A stretch of 64,000 bases of DNA from CAZNPL01 sp964574815 (GTDB lineage: Bacteria; Planctomycetota; Phycisphaerae; UBA1845). The stretch covers positions 44,275 to 108,274 of the forward strand of contig CAZNPL010000021.1 of the NCBI GenBank assembly GCA_964574815.1. Reading direction: 5' to 3'. The notes beneath the pieces were generated by a model. The model saw only the letters and a program-made list of their open reading frames with translations, made no database searches and had not been told where the DNA came from. This document shows, one piece after another, positions 11,944-21,640 of the stretch; the stretch's first letter is position 1; every line of letters starts with the position of its first letter. Both the position numbers and the translations under genes were made by a program.

Positions 11944-13428
11944 CTACACTCGGGCGGTGAGCCACTTGCCTCTGGTGAAGCGGGTGAAGGCGAGGCTGCC
12001 GCGCACGGCCATGTCGATACACATGGCACCCCAGGCGCCCATCAGGCCCCAGCCCAGAGTGATGCCCAGGAGGTAGCCCAGCGGCAGGCGGACCAGACCC
12101 ACCGAGACGATGGTGATGATCAGCGGATAACGCGTGTCGCCGGCGCCTCGGAGGGCGCCGATGTAAATGATCGAGGCGAGCAGGAAGATCTGGAAGAAGG
12201 CGGCCATCTTCAGGGCGGGGATGCCGACCATCCAGACGATGGGGTCGCTCTGCATGGTGCGGAAGATGAGATCGGCGCCGAAGTAATAGAAAGCGGTGAG
12301 TCCGATGCCGAGGATTCCGCACTGGAGGACACCTTCGTGGCCGGCGCGGACGGCGCGGTCGCGGTTGCGGGCGCCGAGGGCCTGGCCGACGACGGTGGCG
12401 GTGGCCTTGGACCACGCGCTGGCGGGCAGATAGGTGAAGGCCTCGATGCGGACGCCGATGATGTGGGCGGCGTAGTAGATGGGGGCGATCTGCTGGTCGC
12501 CGAGGTTGGCGATGATGATCAAAAAGATGAAATGCCCGGTCCACATGGTGGCGCCGTCGAGGGCGGCGGGCAGCCCGATCCGGAGGATGCGGCGAGTGGA
12601 CTCGATGCGGGGGCGCAGTTCGGCCGGCGTCAGCCGCAGGTCGCTGCGGCCATGGGCCAGGACGAGCAGCGTGAGGACGCCGCCGACGAATCGCCCGGCG
12701 ACGGTGCCGATGGCCACGCCGTCGGTGCCGAGCGCGGGCAACGGGCCGGTTCCGAAGACGAGGGCATACGAGACGGTCATGTTCACGATGTTCACGACCG
12801 TGAGGATCTTGAGCGGCGTGCGCATGTCACCAACGCCGCGGAGGGCGGCGGCGCCGATGAGCGTGAGGCTGGTGAAGACGAAGCCGGTGGCGTCGATGCG
12901 GAGGTAGCGGACGATGATATCCAGCGTCTCGCCGCTCATGTTCTGCACGCGGCCCAGCCACGGCGCGATCCAGTAGATGAAAGCGAAGGCGGCGAATCCC
13001 ATGCCGACGGCCAGCACCATCGATTGGTTGGCGTAGTGGTTGGCGCGTTCCCGCTGGACGGCGCCGGTGAAGCGGGCCACCAGGGCGGTCGTGCCGATCC
13101 CGACCAGCATGAAGAGCATCGAGATGAGCCACTCGACGTAGGCGCCCAGGCCGATGGCGGCGGTGGCCGCGACGCTGATCCGGCCTGCGAGCCAGATGTC
13201 GAAAATGCCGACAAAAGAATTAAGCAGTTCCTCACCGAGGACGGGCATGGCCAGGACAAAGACGGCCCGGCGGACGGTTCCTCGGTTGGCGATGGAAACA
13301 AAGGCGGTTGGAGAGACCGGATCGGGGGATTGATCTGCGGTGGTGGCTGAGTTCGCCGATTGCCCCACGGGGTGCATCTCCGATGCGACTGGAATGCGAG
13401 GACGGAGCGTACCGCGCGTCCGAAACAT
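11944..13428 (-). CDS. MATE family multidrug/toxin efflux transporter
   Basis: The 494-residue protein consists largely of hydrophobic segments, with about twelve predicted membrane helices after a 50-residue polar N-terminus. The two halves carry typical MATE features: RRAVFVLAMPVLGEELLNS at the start of the first bundle, AALRGVGDMRTPLKI and GALRGAGDTRYPLII as the matching 'alRGaGdtr' motifs in each half, and the duplicated six-helix layout. MATE proteins export cationic drugs or metabolites using a sodium or proton gradient. The ATG at 13428 is preferred over the TTG at 13434; an internal ATG at 13377 would remove part of the polar leader. The substrate is unknown. It faces the kinase gene convergently and is divergent from the PIN/TRAM gene. 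Confidence 0.9.
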   Translation of the reverse strand: MFRTRGTLRPRIPVASEMHPVGQSANSATTADQSPDPVSPTAFVSIANRGTVRRAVFVLAMPVLGEELLNSFVGIFDIWLAGRISVAATAAIGLGAYVEWLISMLFMLVGIGTTALVARFTGAVQRERANHYANQSMVLAVGMGFAAFAFIYWIAPWLGRVQNMSGETLDIIVRYLRIDATGFVFTSLTLIGAAALRGVGDMRTPLKILTVVNIVNMTVSYALVFGTGPLPALGTDGVAIGTVAGRFVGGVLTLLVLAHGRSDLRLTPAELRPRIESTRRILRIGLPAALDGATMWTGHFIFLIIIANLGDQQIAPIYYAAHIIGVRIEAFTYLPASAWSKATATVVGQALGARNRDRAVRAGHEGVLQCGILGIGLTAFYYFGADLIFRTMQSDPIVWMVGIPALKMAAFFQIFLLASIIYIGALRGAGDTRYPLIITIVSVGLVRLPLGYLLGITLGWGLMGAWGAMCIDMAVRGSLAFTRFTRGKWLTARV

Positions 13429-13731
13429 CGTCAATTTGAGCAGAGCGCTTGAGTCCGGCCGGATGTTGAGGCAACCGGCGATCGCGTGCGTGACGATTCA
13501 GGCGGGTTACACTGGTCCGCGTCAGGCGGACTGCCAGTGGGAATACCTGAATCGGTAACTGAAGAACCGCACGGGCGCCAGGAACGATGACAGGCCGACG
13601 CAAGCGTGGGCATAGCACCCGCGGTACTTGAGGAACCGAACGGGCGGATCGGCCTAAGGCCGACCCGTGGCACCGAAGATCGAATGCCGCCTAAACTGTC
13701 GCGGCAGTCCGGTGGTGGTTGAAGAGCACAA
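13429..13731. other. Intergenic region upstream of the PIN/TRAM gene
   Basis: This region lies between divergent genes. A hairpin at 13649-13663 (TCGGCC, TAA, GGCCGA) and two similar short tracts (gaaccgcacgggcg near 13565 and gaaccgaacgggcgg near 13633) are visible. No coding sequence is supported. Confidence 0.35.
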
Positions 13732-13759
13732 TTGATCGGTGCGTGGCCTGGTGTATACT
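13732..13759 (+). promoter_or_regulatory. Sigma-70-type promoter of the PIN/TRAM-ispD pair
   Basis: TTGATC (13732-13737) and TATACT (13754-13759) are spaced by 16 bases. Transcription would start near 13766, leaving a leader of about 125 bases before the ATG at 13891. Confidence 0.55.
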
Positions 13760-13890
13760 TCTAGTGGAATTATTGTGCTGATAAGCGGGCCCGCTTTCCG
13801 GCCGATGCTCGGGTCGGTTCGGGCGCCACTTCCCTGACATCAGTCAGCACACCTGCTCGCAAAAGAACGCGTCATACAGGAGCAGCCATC

Positions 13891-15099
13891 ATGCTGGTCA
13901 TTCTTCGAGCCGTCTTCATGCTGGCGCTGGGCGTGGTGGCCATCACGTTCATCGTCGGCTCCGAACCGCAGGCCGGTGCGACGGAGTGGTTCCATCGACA
14001 CGCCGACCTCCTGCTGATCAGTTGCCTGGGGGTCGCACTGATCGTCATTGCAATTGACATCTTCATCCCGCAGAAATCGCTGAAGGGGATTTCGGGCGTG
14101 TTCTTCGGGCTGGTGGTGGGGATGGTGATCGCGTTCGGCCTGTCGCTGATTGTGGACCTGGCCGTCGAGTCGCTGACCCGCACGTTTCCGGATCTCCGTC
14201 GCCCGGTCTTCGCCGACGTGCCCGTGGAGGAGCCGATCATCGAGGTCGATGAGCAGGGGCGGCGGCTGCACACGACAAAAACCACCATCAAGAGGCAGCA
14301 GATCGGATACAGCGATCATCCGTTCGTCAGCACGGTGAAGCTGATCCTCGGCGTAATTTGCTGTTATCTGACGGTGAGCTTCATCCTGCAGACCAAGGAC
14401 GACGTGCGCTTCGTCATCCCGTACGTGGAATTTGCGCGGCAGGCCAAGGGCGGCCGACCACTCGTGCTGGACACGTCGGTGATCATTGACGGCCGCATTC
14501 TGGACATTGCCGACACGCGGGTGTTCGAGTCGGAGTTCATCGTGCCGAAGTTCGTGCTGGGCGAGCTGCAATCGATCGCCGACAGCGCCGAGAAGCTCAA
14601 ACGCAATCGCGGGCGTCGGGGGCTGGATATTCTGAACAAGCTGCAGGGAATCAGCACGATCGACGTTCGCATCATGGACTACCGCGCCGAGCCGGGCGGG
14701 CCGACGACGGTCGACGAGCGGCTGGTCGATCTGGCGATGCAGGTCAACGGGCGCATCGTCACCAACGACTACAACCTGAACCAGGTCGCGCAGGTGCACG
14801 GCGTGGACGTGATCAACATCAACGATATCGCCAACGCGTTGAAGCCGGTGTATCTGCCGGGCGAGCGATTCCGGCTCAAGATCGTCAAGCCGGGCGAGGA
14901 CCCGGGGCAGGGCGTCGGCTACCTGGAAGACGGCACCATGGTCGTGATCAACGGCGGGCGGGACTTCATCGGCCAGTCGGTGGATGTGTCGGTCACCAGT
15001 TCGCTGCAGACCTCGGCCGGCCGGATGATCTTCGCCCGGGCCGACGGGGCCACGCCGGCGCCGTCGAAGGAGCGTTCGACGCAGCGGTCGAAGACGTAG
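13891..15099 (+). CDS. PIN/TRAM domain membrane protein, YacL-like
   Basis: The 402-residue protein has about four membrane segments (near residues 1-22, 38-60, 66-90 and 148-168). A PIN nuclease domain follows with the acidic residue Asp194 in LVLDTSVIIDG, conserved DER and NDYNLNQVA segments, and then a C-terminal TRAM domain at about 325-385. This order matches the YacL family (membrane-bound PIN/TRAM proteins), which are probable RNases; the cellular substrate is not established. An AGGAG at 13878-13882 sets the start. The next gene is ispD, and yacL-ispD adjacency is also seen in Bacillus-type genomes, so the neighbourhood supports the call. The low-complexity C-terminus after the TRAM domain is not part of the family core. 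Confidence 0.88.
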   Translation: MLVILRAVFMLALGVVAITFIVGSEPQAGATEWFHRHADLLLISCLGVALIVIAIDIFIPQKSLKGISGVFFGLVVGMVIAFGLSLIVDLAVESLTRTFPDLRRPVFADVPVEEPIIEVDEQGRRLHTTKTTIKRQQIGYSDHPFVSTVKLILGVICCYLTVSFILQTKDDVRFVIPYVEFARQAKGGRPLVLDTSVIIDGRILDIADTRVFESEFIVPKFVLGELQSIADSAEKLKRNRGRRGLDILNKLQGISTIDVRIMDYRAEPGGPTTVDERLVDLAMQVNGRIVTNDYNLNQVAQVHGVDVININDIANALKPVYLPGERFRLKIVKPGEDPGQGVGYLEDGTMVVINGGRDFIGQSVDVSVTSSLQTSAGRMIFARADGATPAPSKERSTQRSKT

Positions 15100-15294
15100 C
15101 GGGCGGGGTTGGCCTGACGGCTCGGCAGGAGCCTTCCCCTCCCTGTGGCCGCCAAGCATCTCTCATGTGCCGCGTTCGGCGCGTCACCCTTGCCTCGTGC
15201 CGGGTCCACGTGTTTAATGAACTGATGGGCGGAGTCTCGCTTCACGCGCGTCCGGGGCGGGCATTCGGGTTCCAACTTCGACGAGGAGCAACCC

Positions 15295-16035
15295 ATGGCA
15301 GACACGAAAGTCAGCGTGATCATTCCTGCGGCCGGCAAAGGGGAACGTTTCGGCGGCGGCGATAACAAGACCTTCGCGAAGCTCGGGGGACGGCCGATGT
15401 TCCTGCGGTCAGTCGAGCATTTCATCAACCGGGAGGACGTCTGTCAGACGATCCTGGTGGTCAGCCCGTCGGATATGGAGCAGATGAAGGAAAAGTACGC
15501 GGCCAACCTGGCGTTCATGGGCGTGACGCTCGTCGAGGGCGGCGATCGGCGGATGGACTCGGTGGCCAAGGGGCTGGAGAAGGTGTCCGAGGAGGCCGGC
15601 TTGGTGGCGGTACACGATGCGGCCCGGCCTTGCGTCACGAGCGATATGATCGACGCGGTCTTCGCGGAGGGAGGCAAGAGCGGAGCGGCGATCCTGGCCA
15701 CGCCGCTGCACGGGACCATCAAGCGCGTCAGCGGGGCGGGCGTGGTTGAATCGACGATTCCGCGTGAGAGCCTGTACGAGGCCCAGACGCCGCAGGTGTT
15801 CAAACGGGAGTTGCTGGTCGAGGCCTATCAGAACCTGCCGGAGGATGCTGAGGAGCTGACCGACGAAGCTCAGTTGTTGGAGCGGCAAGGGCATCCGGTG
15901 AGCATCGTCGCGTCGGATGCGACCAATCTGAAGGTCACCACCAAGGGCGACATCACGCTGGCCAACGCGATTCTGAAATCCCGCCCGGCCAAGCCAACCA
16001 AGGCGCTGGGCGCGTTTGAAGAGGCGCAGTGGTAA
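15295..16035 (+). CDS. ispD: 2-C-methyl-D-erythritol 4-phosphate cytidylyltransferase
   Basis: IspD joins CTP and 2-C-methyl-D-erythritol 4-phosphate to form CDP-methylerythritol and pyrophosphate in the non-mevalonate isoprenoid pathway. The 246-residue protein has the nucleotide-binding N-terminus VIIPAAGKGERFGG, the VHDAARPCV motif and an ATPLHGTIK substrate loop, as in the family. The usual length is about 230 residues. A GAGGAG at 15283-15288 is well placed before the ATG. It follows the PIN/TRAM gene by about 195 bases and is probably on the same transcript. No ispF gene follows it here, unlike in many genomes where ispD and ispF are adjacent or fused. Confidence 0.93.
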   Translation: MADTKVSVIIPAAGKGERFGGGDNKTFAKLGGRPMFLRSVEHFINREDVCQTILVVSPSDMEQMKEKYAANLAFMGVTLVEGGDRRMDSVAKGLEKVSEEAGLVAVHDAARPCVTSDMIDAVFAEGGKSGAAILATPLHGTIKRVSGAGVVESTIPRESLYEAQTPQVFKRELLVEAYQNLPEDAEELTDEAQLLERQGHPVSIVASDATNLKVTTKGDITLANAILKSRPAKPTKALGAFEEAQW

Positions 16036-16245
16036 CGGGGCGGCCGCACAGGCATCTTGGCCCCCGTTTCATCGCCGAATTCGCGATTCCGCTTCTTTGC
16101 CCCGCTGATGCGGACGTCCTGCACCGGCGTGGCGGACCGATGGACGGCGTGCGTCCACCGCGCTACGATCCTGTTGATTCTTGCGAGGAGGGTTCGGGCC
16201 GGCACGCCGGGCGGCTTTCGGCGGAACTCATGAGGGGCCGATACC

Positions 16246-16707
16246 GTGTCGGCCGTGCGTGGCGGGCTTTATCTCGATAAAACTGCGTTGCGGATCAAAC
16301 ACACAGTTTATATCTCGCTCGGTCTGTTGTGCGTTGTGCTGGGGAGCATCGGCCTGTTCTTGCCGCTGCTGCCGACGACGCCGTTTTTGCTGTTGGCGGC
16401 GTTTCTGTTTGCCGGGAGCAGTGAGCGCCTGCACGAGTGGCTTCTGGCGCACAAGCATCTGGGGCCGTATATTCATGCGTTTCGCGGCAAGCGCGGGCTG
16501 ACCAGGACGCAGAAGTTTCGCATCGCCGCTTCCTTTACAGTTCTCTTCGGGATCAGCATCTACGTCATCCCACACATCGCCGTCAAATTGGCGCTGGGCT
16601 TCTGGTGGTTGTTCTGGGTGGTGTTTATCTATCGCATCAGAACGGCTGCGGAATCCGCGACGCCGGACCAGGCGAGCGCGCCTGAGACTCCTCCAACTCT
16701 CAGATAA
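16246..16707 (+). CDS. DUF454 (YbaN-like) inner membrane protein
   Basis: The 153-residue protein matches the small DUF454/YbaN family: a first membrane segment, then the conserved GLFLPLLPTTPFLLLAAFLF stretch, a cytoplasmic region SSERLHEWLLAHKHLGPYI, and a hydrophobic pair near residues 95-130. The function of the family is not established. The start is a GTG at 16246, with another GTG nine bases later. It lies on the same strand as ispD, about 210 bases downstream. Confidence 0.82.
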   Translation: MSAVRGGLYLDKTALRIKHTVYISLGLLCVVLGSIGLFLPLLPTTPFLLLAAFLFAGSSERLHEWLLAHKHLGPYIHAFRGKRGLTRTQKFRIAASFTVLFGISIYVIPHIAVKLALGFWWLFWVVFIYRIRTAAESATPDQASAPETPPTLR

Positions 16708-16809
16708 CATTCTTCTCAGCCTGAGGTTGTACACGCCAACGATGGTCTGGGGCGTTCTCAACCGCTATTCGTAGTTGGCGGATTGCGGCCCGCGGCCGCG
16801 AAAGGTCGC

Positions 16810-16838
16810 TTGACCGGGCCTTCGGCGTCGGGTATTAT
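16810..16838 (+). promoter_or_regulatory. Sigma-70-type promoter of module copy 1
   Basis: TTGACC (16810-16815), a 17-base spacer and TATTAT (16833-16838) form a near-ideal housekeeping promoter. Transcription would begin about 16845, exactly where sequence shared with the second module begins. The resulting 5' leader is about 235 bases. Confidence 0.65.
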
Positions 16839-16844
16839 GGTAGG

Positions 16845-16881
16845 TCACCGATGGAGGCCTGCTCTTTGGAGCAGTGCCATG
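16845..16881 (+). promoter_or_regulatory. Conserved 5' leader hairpin, module copy 1
   Basis: A 37-base segment beginning TCACCGATGGAGGC and ending GTGCCATG is almost identical to 21641-21678 in front of the second module. It folds as CTGCTC-TTTG-GAGCAG, with GGC or ATGG able to pair with GCC or CCAT outside it. Its position at the predicted 5' end of the mRNA suggests a cis-acting RNA element or mRNA stabiliser. It matches no riboswitch class I could recognise. Confidence 0.5.
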
Positions 16882-17079
16882 AATTGTCATAGCGGTGCGC
16901 CGATCGGCGCCAGCGCCCCTGTCTTTGCCGGCGGCCACGCCGGTTCTCCCGGTCGACCTGTACAAGCAGCTCGCGCACGGATTGCCTGCGTGTCATCCCC
17001 CGTCAATCGGGCGTTTACAGCAGAGCGCGCCCCAACGGCCTCGTTTTCTGATTGCAAGAATGATGGAAGGAGAGACATC

Positions 17080-20000
17080 ATGCGCGCGCTTTGCTATTTC
17101 GCCGTGGTGCACGCATTGCTGTGCGCCGTGCCGGTCATGCCGGCCCGGGCTGCCGGCGATTCCGAACCCAACAATACGATCGAGACTGCAACGCCCACCG
17201 GTCTGCAGCTCTGGGACACCGTGGTGGTTTCAGACGGGCAAATCGGCAATGGCGTACTCCGGGCAGCCGACCGGGATCTATTCTCGTTCGAGGTTTCGCC
17301 GGAGGTGGCGTTGCCGGTGCATCTGACGGCAAGGCTGGTGACGACCAACGGGAATCTTGACGGCTACGTTCGGGTGTTCAATTCGGCCGGATTCGACGTG
17401 GCGCGGCTGGACGACTCGGACGGCACTATCCATCCGGTTTTACAGACCTACCTGCTCGAGCCGGGGACTCACTATGTGGCGGTATCGGATGCGTTAAACC
17501 CGGCTTACTGGTCGACCGACGCCCAGACCGGCCGGGCGGCGAAGACCGGAGAGTACGAGCTTGCGCTGACGCTGTGGCACGCCCCCAGCCTCCAGGAGTC
17601 CCTGGAGCTCGAGGGCGATGCTCCGATCATGGTGAACGAGCTGCCATTCGTGGCCGAGCGGCAGTTCATCGGCGACGGCCCGATCCTCCCTTCCCGCGAT
17701 CTTGGTCGGGATCTTCGACTTGATGAAGATCGCTACCGTTTACATGTCGATGCGACGTCGATCCTTTCGATCACGGTCACGCCGAAGCCGTCGGAGGCGC
17801 TCGATCCGCACGTGAGTGTGGTCGTGGCCGGCGACGTGATGGAGGAGCTAGAGGGATTCGCGTCGGTGGGGAACATCACGCGTACGCAGCGTATCGAGTT
17901 GGCTCTGCCGGCGGACTCGGGCGATGTCGACGTCGTCATCCGCGGCACGGTCGATGCGCCCGACGAGCGGGATCGGCAATACGGGAGCGTGGGGTTCTAC
18001 GATCTGGAGATCGACCTACAGCCGACGGGGACAGAAGGCGGGCCCTACGAGCCGAACGATTCGTTGGTGCTGGCGACTCCGAGTGGAACTCCCGGCGCGG
18101 GCACGGAGACTTTTTCGGCATACGTCGGTGACGGCGAGTACGGCGCGACGCGAGGGGACATCGATATGTTCTTCGCGGGTCTCCAGCACGAATCCGTGCT
18201 GCAGGTAGACGTCGTTCCGGTCGATGGCAGCGATCTCAATCCCGTGGCCGTTCTGTACGATCGCGAAGGGCTCGAACTGGCCAGATGGCACGCGGACGCC
18301 GATCGGGAAATTCACGTGGAGCAGTCGCTTTCCTGTGAACATCTAGGCCGGACCTTTTTCGACGAGGTACGGTTCAGCAGAATCGCCATTTCGGTCATGG
18401 GTGTGGGCGACCGCGTGCCGATGGACCCGTTCATTCCCACTTGGCGATTATGGTGGTCGCGCCCACCGCCGAAAGTATCGCTATCGCGCTATCTGCTGGA
18501 CGGCGGACCCGGTTCGACCGGGGCCTACGAACTGACGCTCACACGTACGACCTCGCCTTGCGACGATGAGCCCAACGACACGATTCCCGACGCGACCGAG
18601 ACGGAGATCGTGGACGCAGGGCAGTTCTCCTGTCTGGGTGTCCCGGCGGGTAACGGGCCGTGCTTTGCCGAGTTCGGGTATGAGCGCGATGTGGACCTCT
18701 ACCGGGTGAGCGTCACGAATGTGCCCAGGATGCTGGATGTCTCGTTGAAATCGTGCAGTGGACTGGCGGGCTCATTGCGGTTGTTCAACGGCGAGGGCGG
18801 TGATTTAGTTGAACCGTTGCGGTTGTACTTTCGGGAAACGCCCGTGGATGGTTCGATTTCACTGGTCCTGGAGTCAGCTGGGGATTACTTCGTCGGCGTT
18901 TCGTCTAATGAAAACCCTGCATACGACCCGTTTGAAGCCTGTTCAGGCTGGGGCGTCCAAGGACTGGGCCGGGCCTCGTACGACCTCGATATTCGAATGT
19001 CGGCTGCCGATGGTGAGCCTGCCGTTGCGACGGAAGGCGCCCTGGGGGCCGGGGAGTCCGTCCGGCGCCTGTTCGCAACGCGGATGGACCCCTTTCCCGA
19101 GACGATCGTCGAGCTCGACCCGGACACCGGCGATACGCTCAACGAACTGCCGGCCCCGGAAGCGCCGCTTGGCGGCGGGGAAGGCATCGCCTTCGACGGA
19201 ATCGAGGTCCGCGTGATGGGCGGCAGCGGCCGCTTTCCTTTCCTCTATCGGCTCGACTCGGATACCGGCGACGTGCTGGACCGCCGGATCGCCTGGTTCG
19301 GCTCGGGATTCTACGGCGGGATAGCCCTGCTCGGCGGGAATCTGTACGTCGTGGACCTGCTCGAAGATGCCATTTGGGTGGTTACGCGCGACCTTGATCG
19401 CGTCGTGCGGAAGCTGGACGTCGGACGGCTCAACGGTGTCTCGATGTTCGGGGCCATCGCGGCCCAGGCCGCTCCGGCCCGGCTGGTGGTGCCCGACGCC
19501 GCGGAGCCGTCGAAGCTGCACGTTCTGGATGCGTCCGACGGGCGGCGTCTGACCAGTTTGAACCTCGGCGGGGTCTGTCTGTGCGATGCCGACTTCGACG
19601 GCGACGGGGATGTGGACGCTGGCGACCGCGCTTTCCTGGAAGACTGCGCTCGACTGAGCGGCGTGGCCTTCGGCTGTGCTGCGGCCGATCTGAACTGCGA
19701 CGGCGCCGTTGACTCGGCGGACGGCGCGGTCTTCTTGTGCCAAGCCAATGGTCCGGGCCTGCGGCCCAATGGCGATTGTTGCGCCGAGGGCCTTCCTCCG
19801 TCGAGTATTCGGGCGACCGGAGTTGCCGTCACCGGTGTCGACACGCTGGTGGCGGCCGACTGGGCCGTGCCCTCTGCAACATTGCTCGACGGAGGGGGCA
19901 CACCGCTTCGAACGATTCGGCTTGACGCGCCCGCCGGTGGAATGGGCGGCACTCCGTTCGCCAACTTCGCCGATTTCAATGGTGACGGAAACGTAGACTT

Positions 20001-20154
20001 GTTGGATTGGCGACATTTCCAGATCTGTTTCGATGGGTCGGCCCGGGAGCCTCCGGCAAGCGGGTGCGAGATCTTCGACTTTGACGGCGATGGCCGCCTT
20101 GATCTGTTCGACTACGCGGCCTTCTTCGACGCGATGACAGGAGCCCGGCCATGA
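17080..20154 (+). CDS. Secreted multidomain protein with PPC-like domains, propeller segment and dockerin-like EF-hands (module gene A1)
   Basis: The 1024-residue protein begins with a signal peptide of about 25 residues. PPC-like (bacterial pre-peptidase C-terminal) domains start near residues 28, 324 and 497, each opening with a D/EPN(D/N) motif. A region near 660-825 resembles propeller blades (VELDPDTGDTLNELPAPE, LYRLDSDTGDVLD). EF-hand-type loops characteristic of dockerin-like repeats follow at about 836 (DFDGDGDVDAGDRAFL), 869 (DLNCDGAVDSADG), 964 (DFNGDGNVDLLDW) and 1000 (DFDGDGRLDLFDY). The ATG at 17080 is chosen because GGAAGGAG lies at 17065-17072 and a signal peptide follows directly. 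No catalytic domain is visible, so a surface or carrier role is inferred. Its stop codon overlaps the next start (ATGA), indicating translational coupling to gene B1. Confidence 0.82.
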   Translation: MRALCYFAVVHALLCAVPVMPARAAGDSEPNNTIETATPTGLQLWDTVVVSDGQIGNGVLRAADRDLFSFEVSPEVALPVHLTARLVTTNGNLDGYVRVFNSAGFDVARLDDSDGTIHPVLQTYLLEPGTHYVAVSDALNPAYWSTDAQTGRAAKTGEYELALTLWHAPSLQESLELEGDAPIMVNELPFVAERQFIGDGPILPSRDLGRDLRLDEDRYRLHVDATSILSITVTPKPSEALDPHVSVVVAGDVMEELEGFASVGNITRTQRIELALPADSGDVDVVIRGTVDAPDERDRQYGSVGFYDLEIDLQPTGTEGGPYEPNDSLVLATPSGTPGAGTETFSAYVGDGEYGATRGDIDMFFAGLQHESVLQVDVVPVDGSDLNPVAVLYDREGLELARWHADADREIHVEQSLSCEHLGRTFFDEVRFSRIAISVMGVGDRVPMDPFIPTWRLWWSRPPPKVSLSRYLLDGGPGSTGAYELTLTRTTSPCDDEPNDTIPDATETEIVDAGQFSCLGVPAGNGPCFAEFGYERDVDLYRVSVTNVPRMLDVSLKSCSGLAGSLRLFNGEGGDLVEPLRLYFRETPVDGSISLVLESAGDYFVGVSSNENPAYDPFEACSGWGVQGLGRASYDLDIRMSAADGEPAVATEGALGAGESVRRLFATRMDPFPETIVELDPDTGDTLNELPAPEAPLGGGEGIAFDGIEVRVMGGSGRFPFLYRLDSDTGDVLDRRIAWFGSGFYGGIALLGGNLYVVDLLEDAIWVVTRDLDRVVRKLDVGRLNGVSMFGAIAAQAAPARLVVPDAAEPSKLHVLDASDGRRLTSLNLGGVCLCDADFDGDGDVDAGDRAFLEDCARLSGVAFGCAAADLNCDGAVDSADGAVFLCQANGPGLRPNGDCCAEGLPPSSIRATGVAVTGVDTLVAADWAVPSATLLDGGGTPLRTIRLDAPAGGMGGTPFANFADFNGDGNVDLLDWRHFQICFDGSAREPPASGCEIFDFDGDGRLDLFDYAAFFDAMTGARP

Positions 20155-21218
20155 TGGACTCGAAACGTCATATTCAACGACTGCGTTCTCGCGCGCGTTA
20201 CAGCCGGCGCGGCGTCTCGATCCTGGAGGTGGTCGCCTCGGGCGCCGCGGTGGCGGTGCTCTCGGTGCTGGTGCTGCCCGCGCTGCATGAGGCCCGGCGG
20301 GAGTCGAAGGAGCTTCGTTGTCTGGCGAACCTGGGGCGGATCGCGGAGGCGAGCATGGTTCATGCTTCCCAGCACCCGTCCGACTTTGCCACGCCACAAC
20401 ATGAACTTGCGGGTACGGACAACGTGTCTTTAGGCGAGTACGAATGGGGCGGCAAGAGCGGCGCGGGGCAGCCCACGGCCGGCACCGATCCGACCTCCTC
20501 GATCTGGGGGACGGCGGAGGGCCGCGGGCCGGCCACCCGACCGCTCAACAGAATCATCTACGGGGACGTGTTTCCCGACCATCGCGACGACCCGGGCGCG
20601 TTTGGCGCCAACTGGCTGGACGACGCCCAGTTGGAACTGGACGTGTTCCGCTGCCCCGCCGACTACGGTTACTCAGGACACCACTACGTGGCGTGGCGCG
20701 ACAGCGGGTTGACCTCCTACGATCATTACGGCAACAGCTACACGGCGAATGCGATGTGGATCGGCGTACCGGGGGCAGCGTGTCGATTGGAGAGCAACGG
20801 TCCGTTTCTGAGACCGCTGTCTCGAGTGCCGGTTCCGGCGATGACGCTGCTTTATTACGAGAACAGCGGTCGCTTCGGCTACCGCGCCAACTACGGCATC
20901 GACGGCTGCGACTCGCTAAGTGGCGCCCTTGGAGCCGACGTTGAAACGGACGTGCGGGGGTGGCACGGACAAATGTGGACGTTTCAGGCGGCTTTTGTCG
21001 ACGGACACGTCGGCACCGTCCGGATGCAGGGTCACGATCATCCCCAGCCTGTTCTGGAGCGCTATCCGGACTGTTTCGACAACGTGGATATCTGTGATGC
21101 AATCTGGCATTGTGTGGTGACTCGCGGTCCGGGTTGGCATCTGGACACTCTGCCGGCGCCCCCGGTGCCCACGAACGTACCGTGCGGCGGAGGCGGCACC
21201 TTCAATCCCATCGAGTAA
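20151..21218 (+). CDS. Pilin-like protein with prepilin-type N-terminus and C-terminal H-Xn-DG motif (module gene B1)
   Basis: The 355-residue protein has a short basic leader, then RRGVSILEVVASGAAVAVLSVL, a type IV prepilin-type segment: a glycine before a hydrophobic helix with a glutamate at position +5. The C-terminus contains WHGQMWTFQAAFVDGHVG, which resembles the H-X9-DG motif of the large planctomycete DUF1559-type pseudopilins, but with eleven residues between H and DG. Cys pairs in the central region (FRCPAD, CRLESN, CDSLSG) may form disulfides. The ATG overlaps the stop of A1 by four bases, so the two proteins are made together. This suggests a pilus-like or type II secretion-like partner for A1, which is inference. 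It is highly similar to B2 at 24975. Confidence 0.85.
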   Translation: MMDSKRHIQRLRSRARYSRRGVSILEVVASGAAVAVLSVLVLPALHEARRESKELRCLANLGRIAEASMVHASQHPSDFATPQHELAGTDNVSLGEYEWGGKSGAGQPTAGTDPTSSIWGTAEGRGPATRPLNRIIYGDVFPDHRDDPGAFGANWLDDAQLELDVFRCPADYGYSGHHYVAWRDSGLTSYDHYGNSYTANAMWIGVPGAACRLESNGPFLRPLSRVPVPAMTLLYYENSGRFGYRANYGIDGCDSLSGALGADVETDVRGWHGQMWTFQAAFVDGHVGTVRMQGHDHPQPVLERYPDCFDNVDICDAIWHCVVTRGPGWHLDTLPAPPVPTNVPCGGGGTFNPIE

Positions 21219-21605
21219 ACATGCTCAATTGTGCGGAAACACCCGGAGCAATCTGAGATGCCTCACGGTCACGGCAGTTCAGGACTTCTTTCCTCAAACA
21301 TCGCCGCGCGGGGCGAATCGTGGGTGCCACGGGGCTTGTTCGTCGCAGGCGTGCTCGCATTTGGTGTTGGGATGGGGATCACGGCCCCGGCACCCCAAGC
21401 GGAAGAACCACCGGCCGTCGCCTACAACTCCGGCGAGGGCAATCCAGGGGGGCTGAACGAATCTCATCGTCGCATTGTGCTGACACCTTCAATGGCACCG
21501 AATGAGGATTCCGACTGCAACAATGAGCAGGCAACCGCCGACGTGATTCAATTGAATCAATCGATAATCAATCCTGTCCGATCCGCGGGCAACGCGACGA
21601 GACGA

Positions 21606-21634
21606 TTGATCCGACGCCGGAAATCGTGTAGGAT
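21606..21634 (+). promoter_or_regulatory. Sigma-70-type promoter of module copy 2
   Basis: TTGATC (21606-21611), a 17-base spacer and TAGGAT (21629-21634) mirror the promoter of copy 1. Transcription would start near 21641, again at the first base of the shared leader segment. The promoter lies inside the decayed C1 reading frame. Confidence 0.6.
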
Positions 21635-21640
21635 GGGCCC

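Noticed and set aside
12337..13350. 337-codon plus-strand frame opposite the MATE gene
   Set aside because: It is an antisense shadow with extreme Gly/Asp/Glu content.
16831..16856. Resemblance of GGTAGGTCACCGATGG to the 3' end of a GEMM (cyclic di-GMP) riboswitch
   Set aside because: The upstream GEMM core is absent, the match falls across the promoter -10 region, and the second copy lacks the GGTAGG part.
18943..20397. A 484-codon minus-strand frame opposite gene A1 (and its twin opposite A2 at 23689-25020)
   Set aside because: Both are antisense shadows. They are similar to each other only because A1 and A2 are paralogues, and they carry no start signal or recognisable domain.
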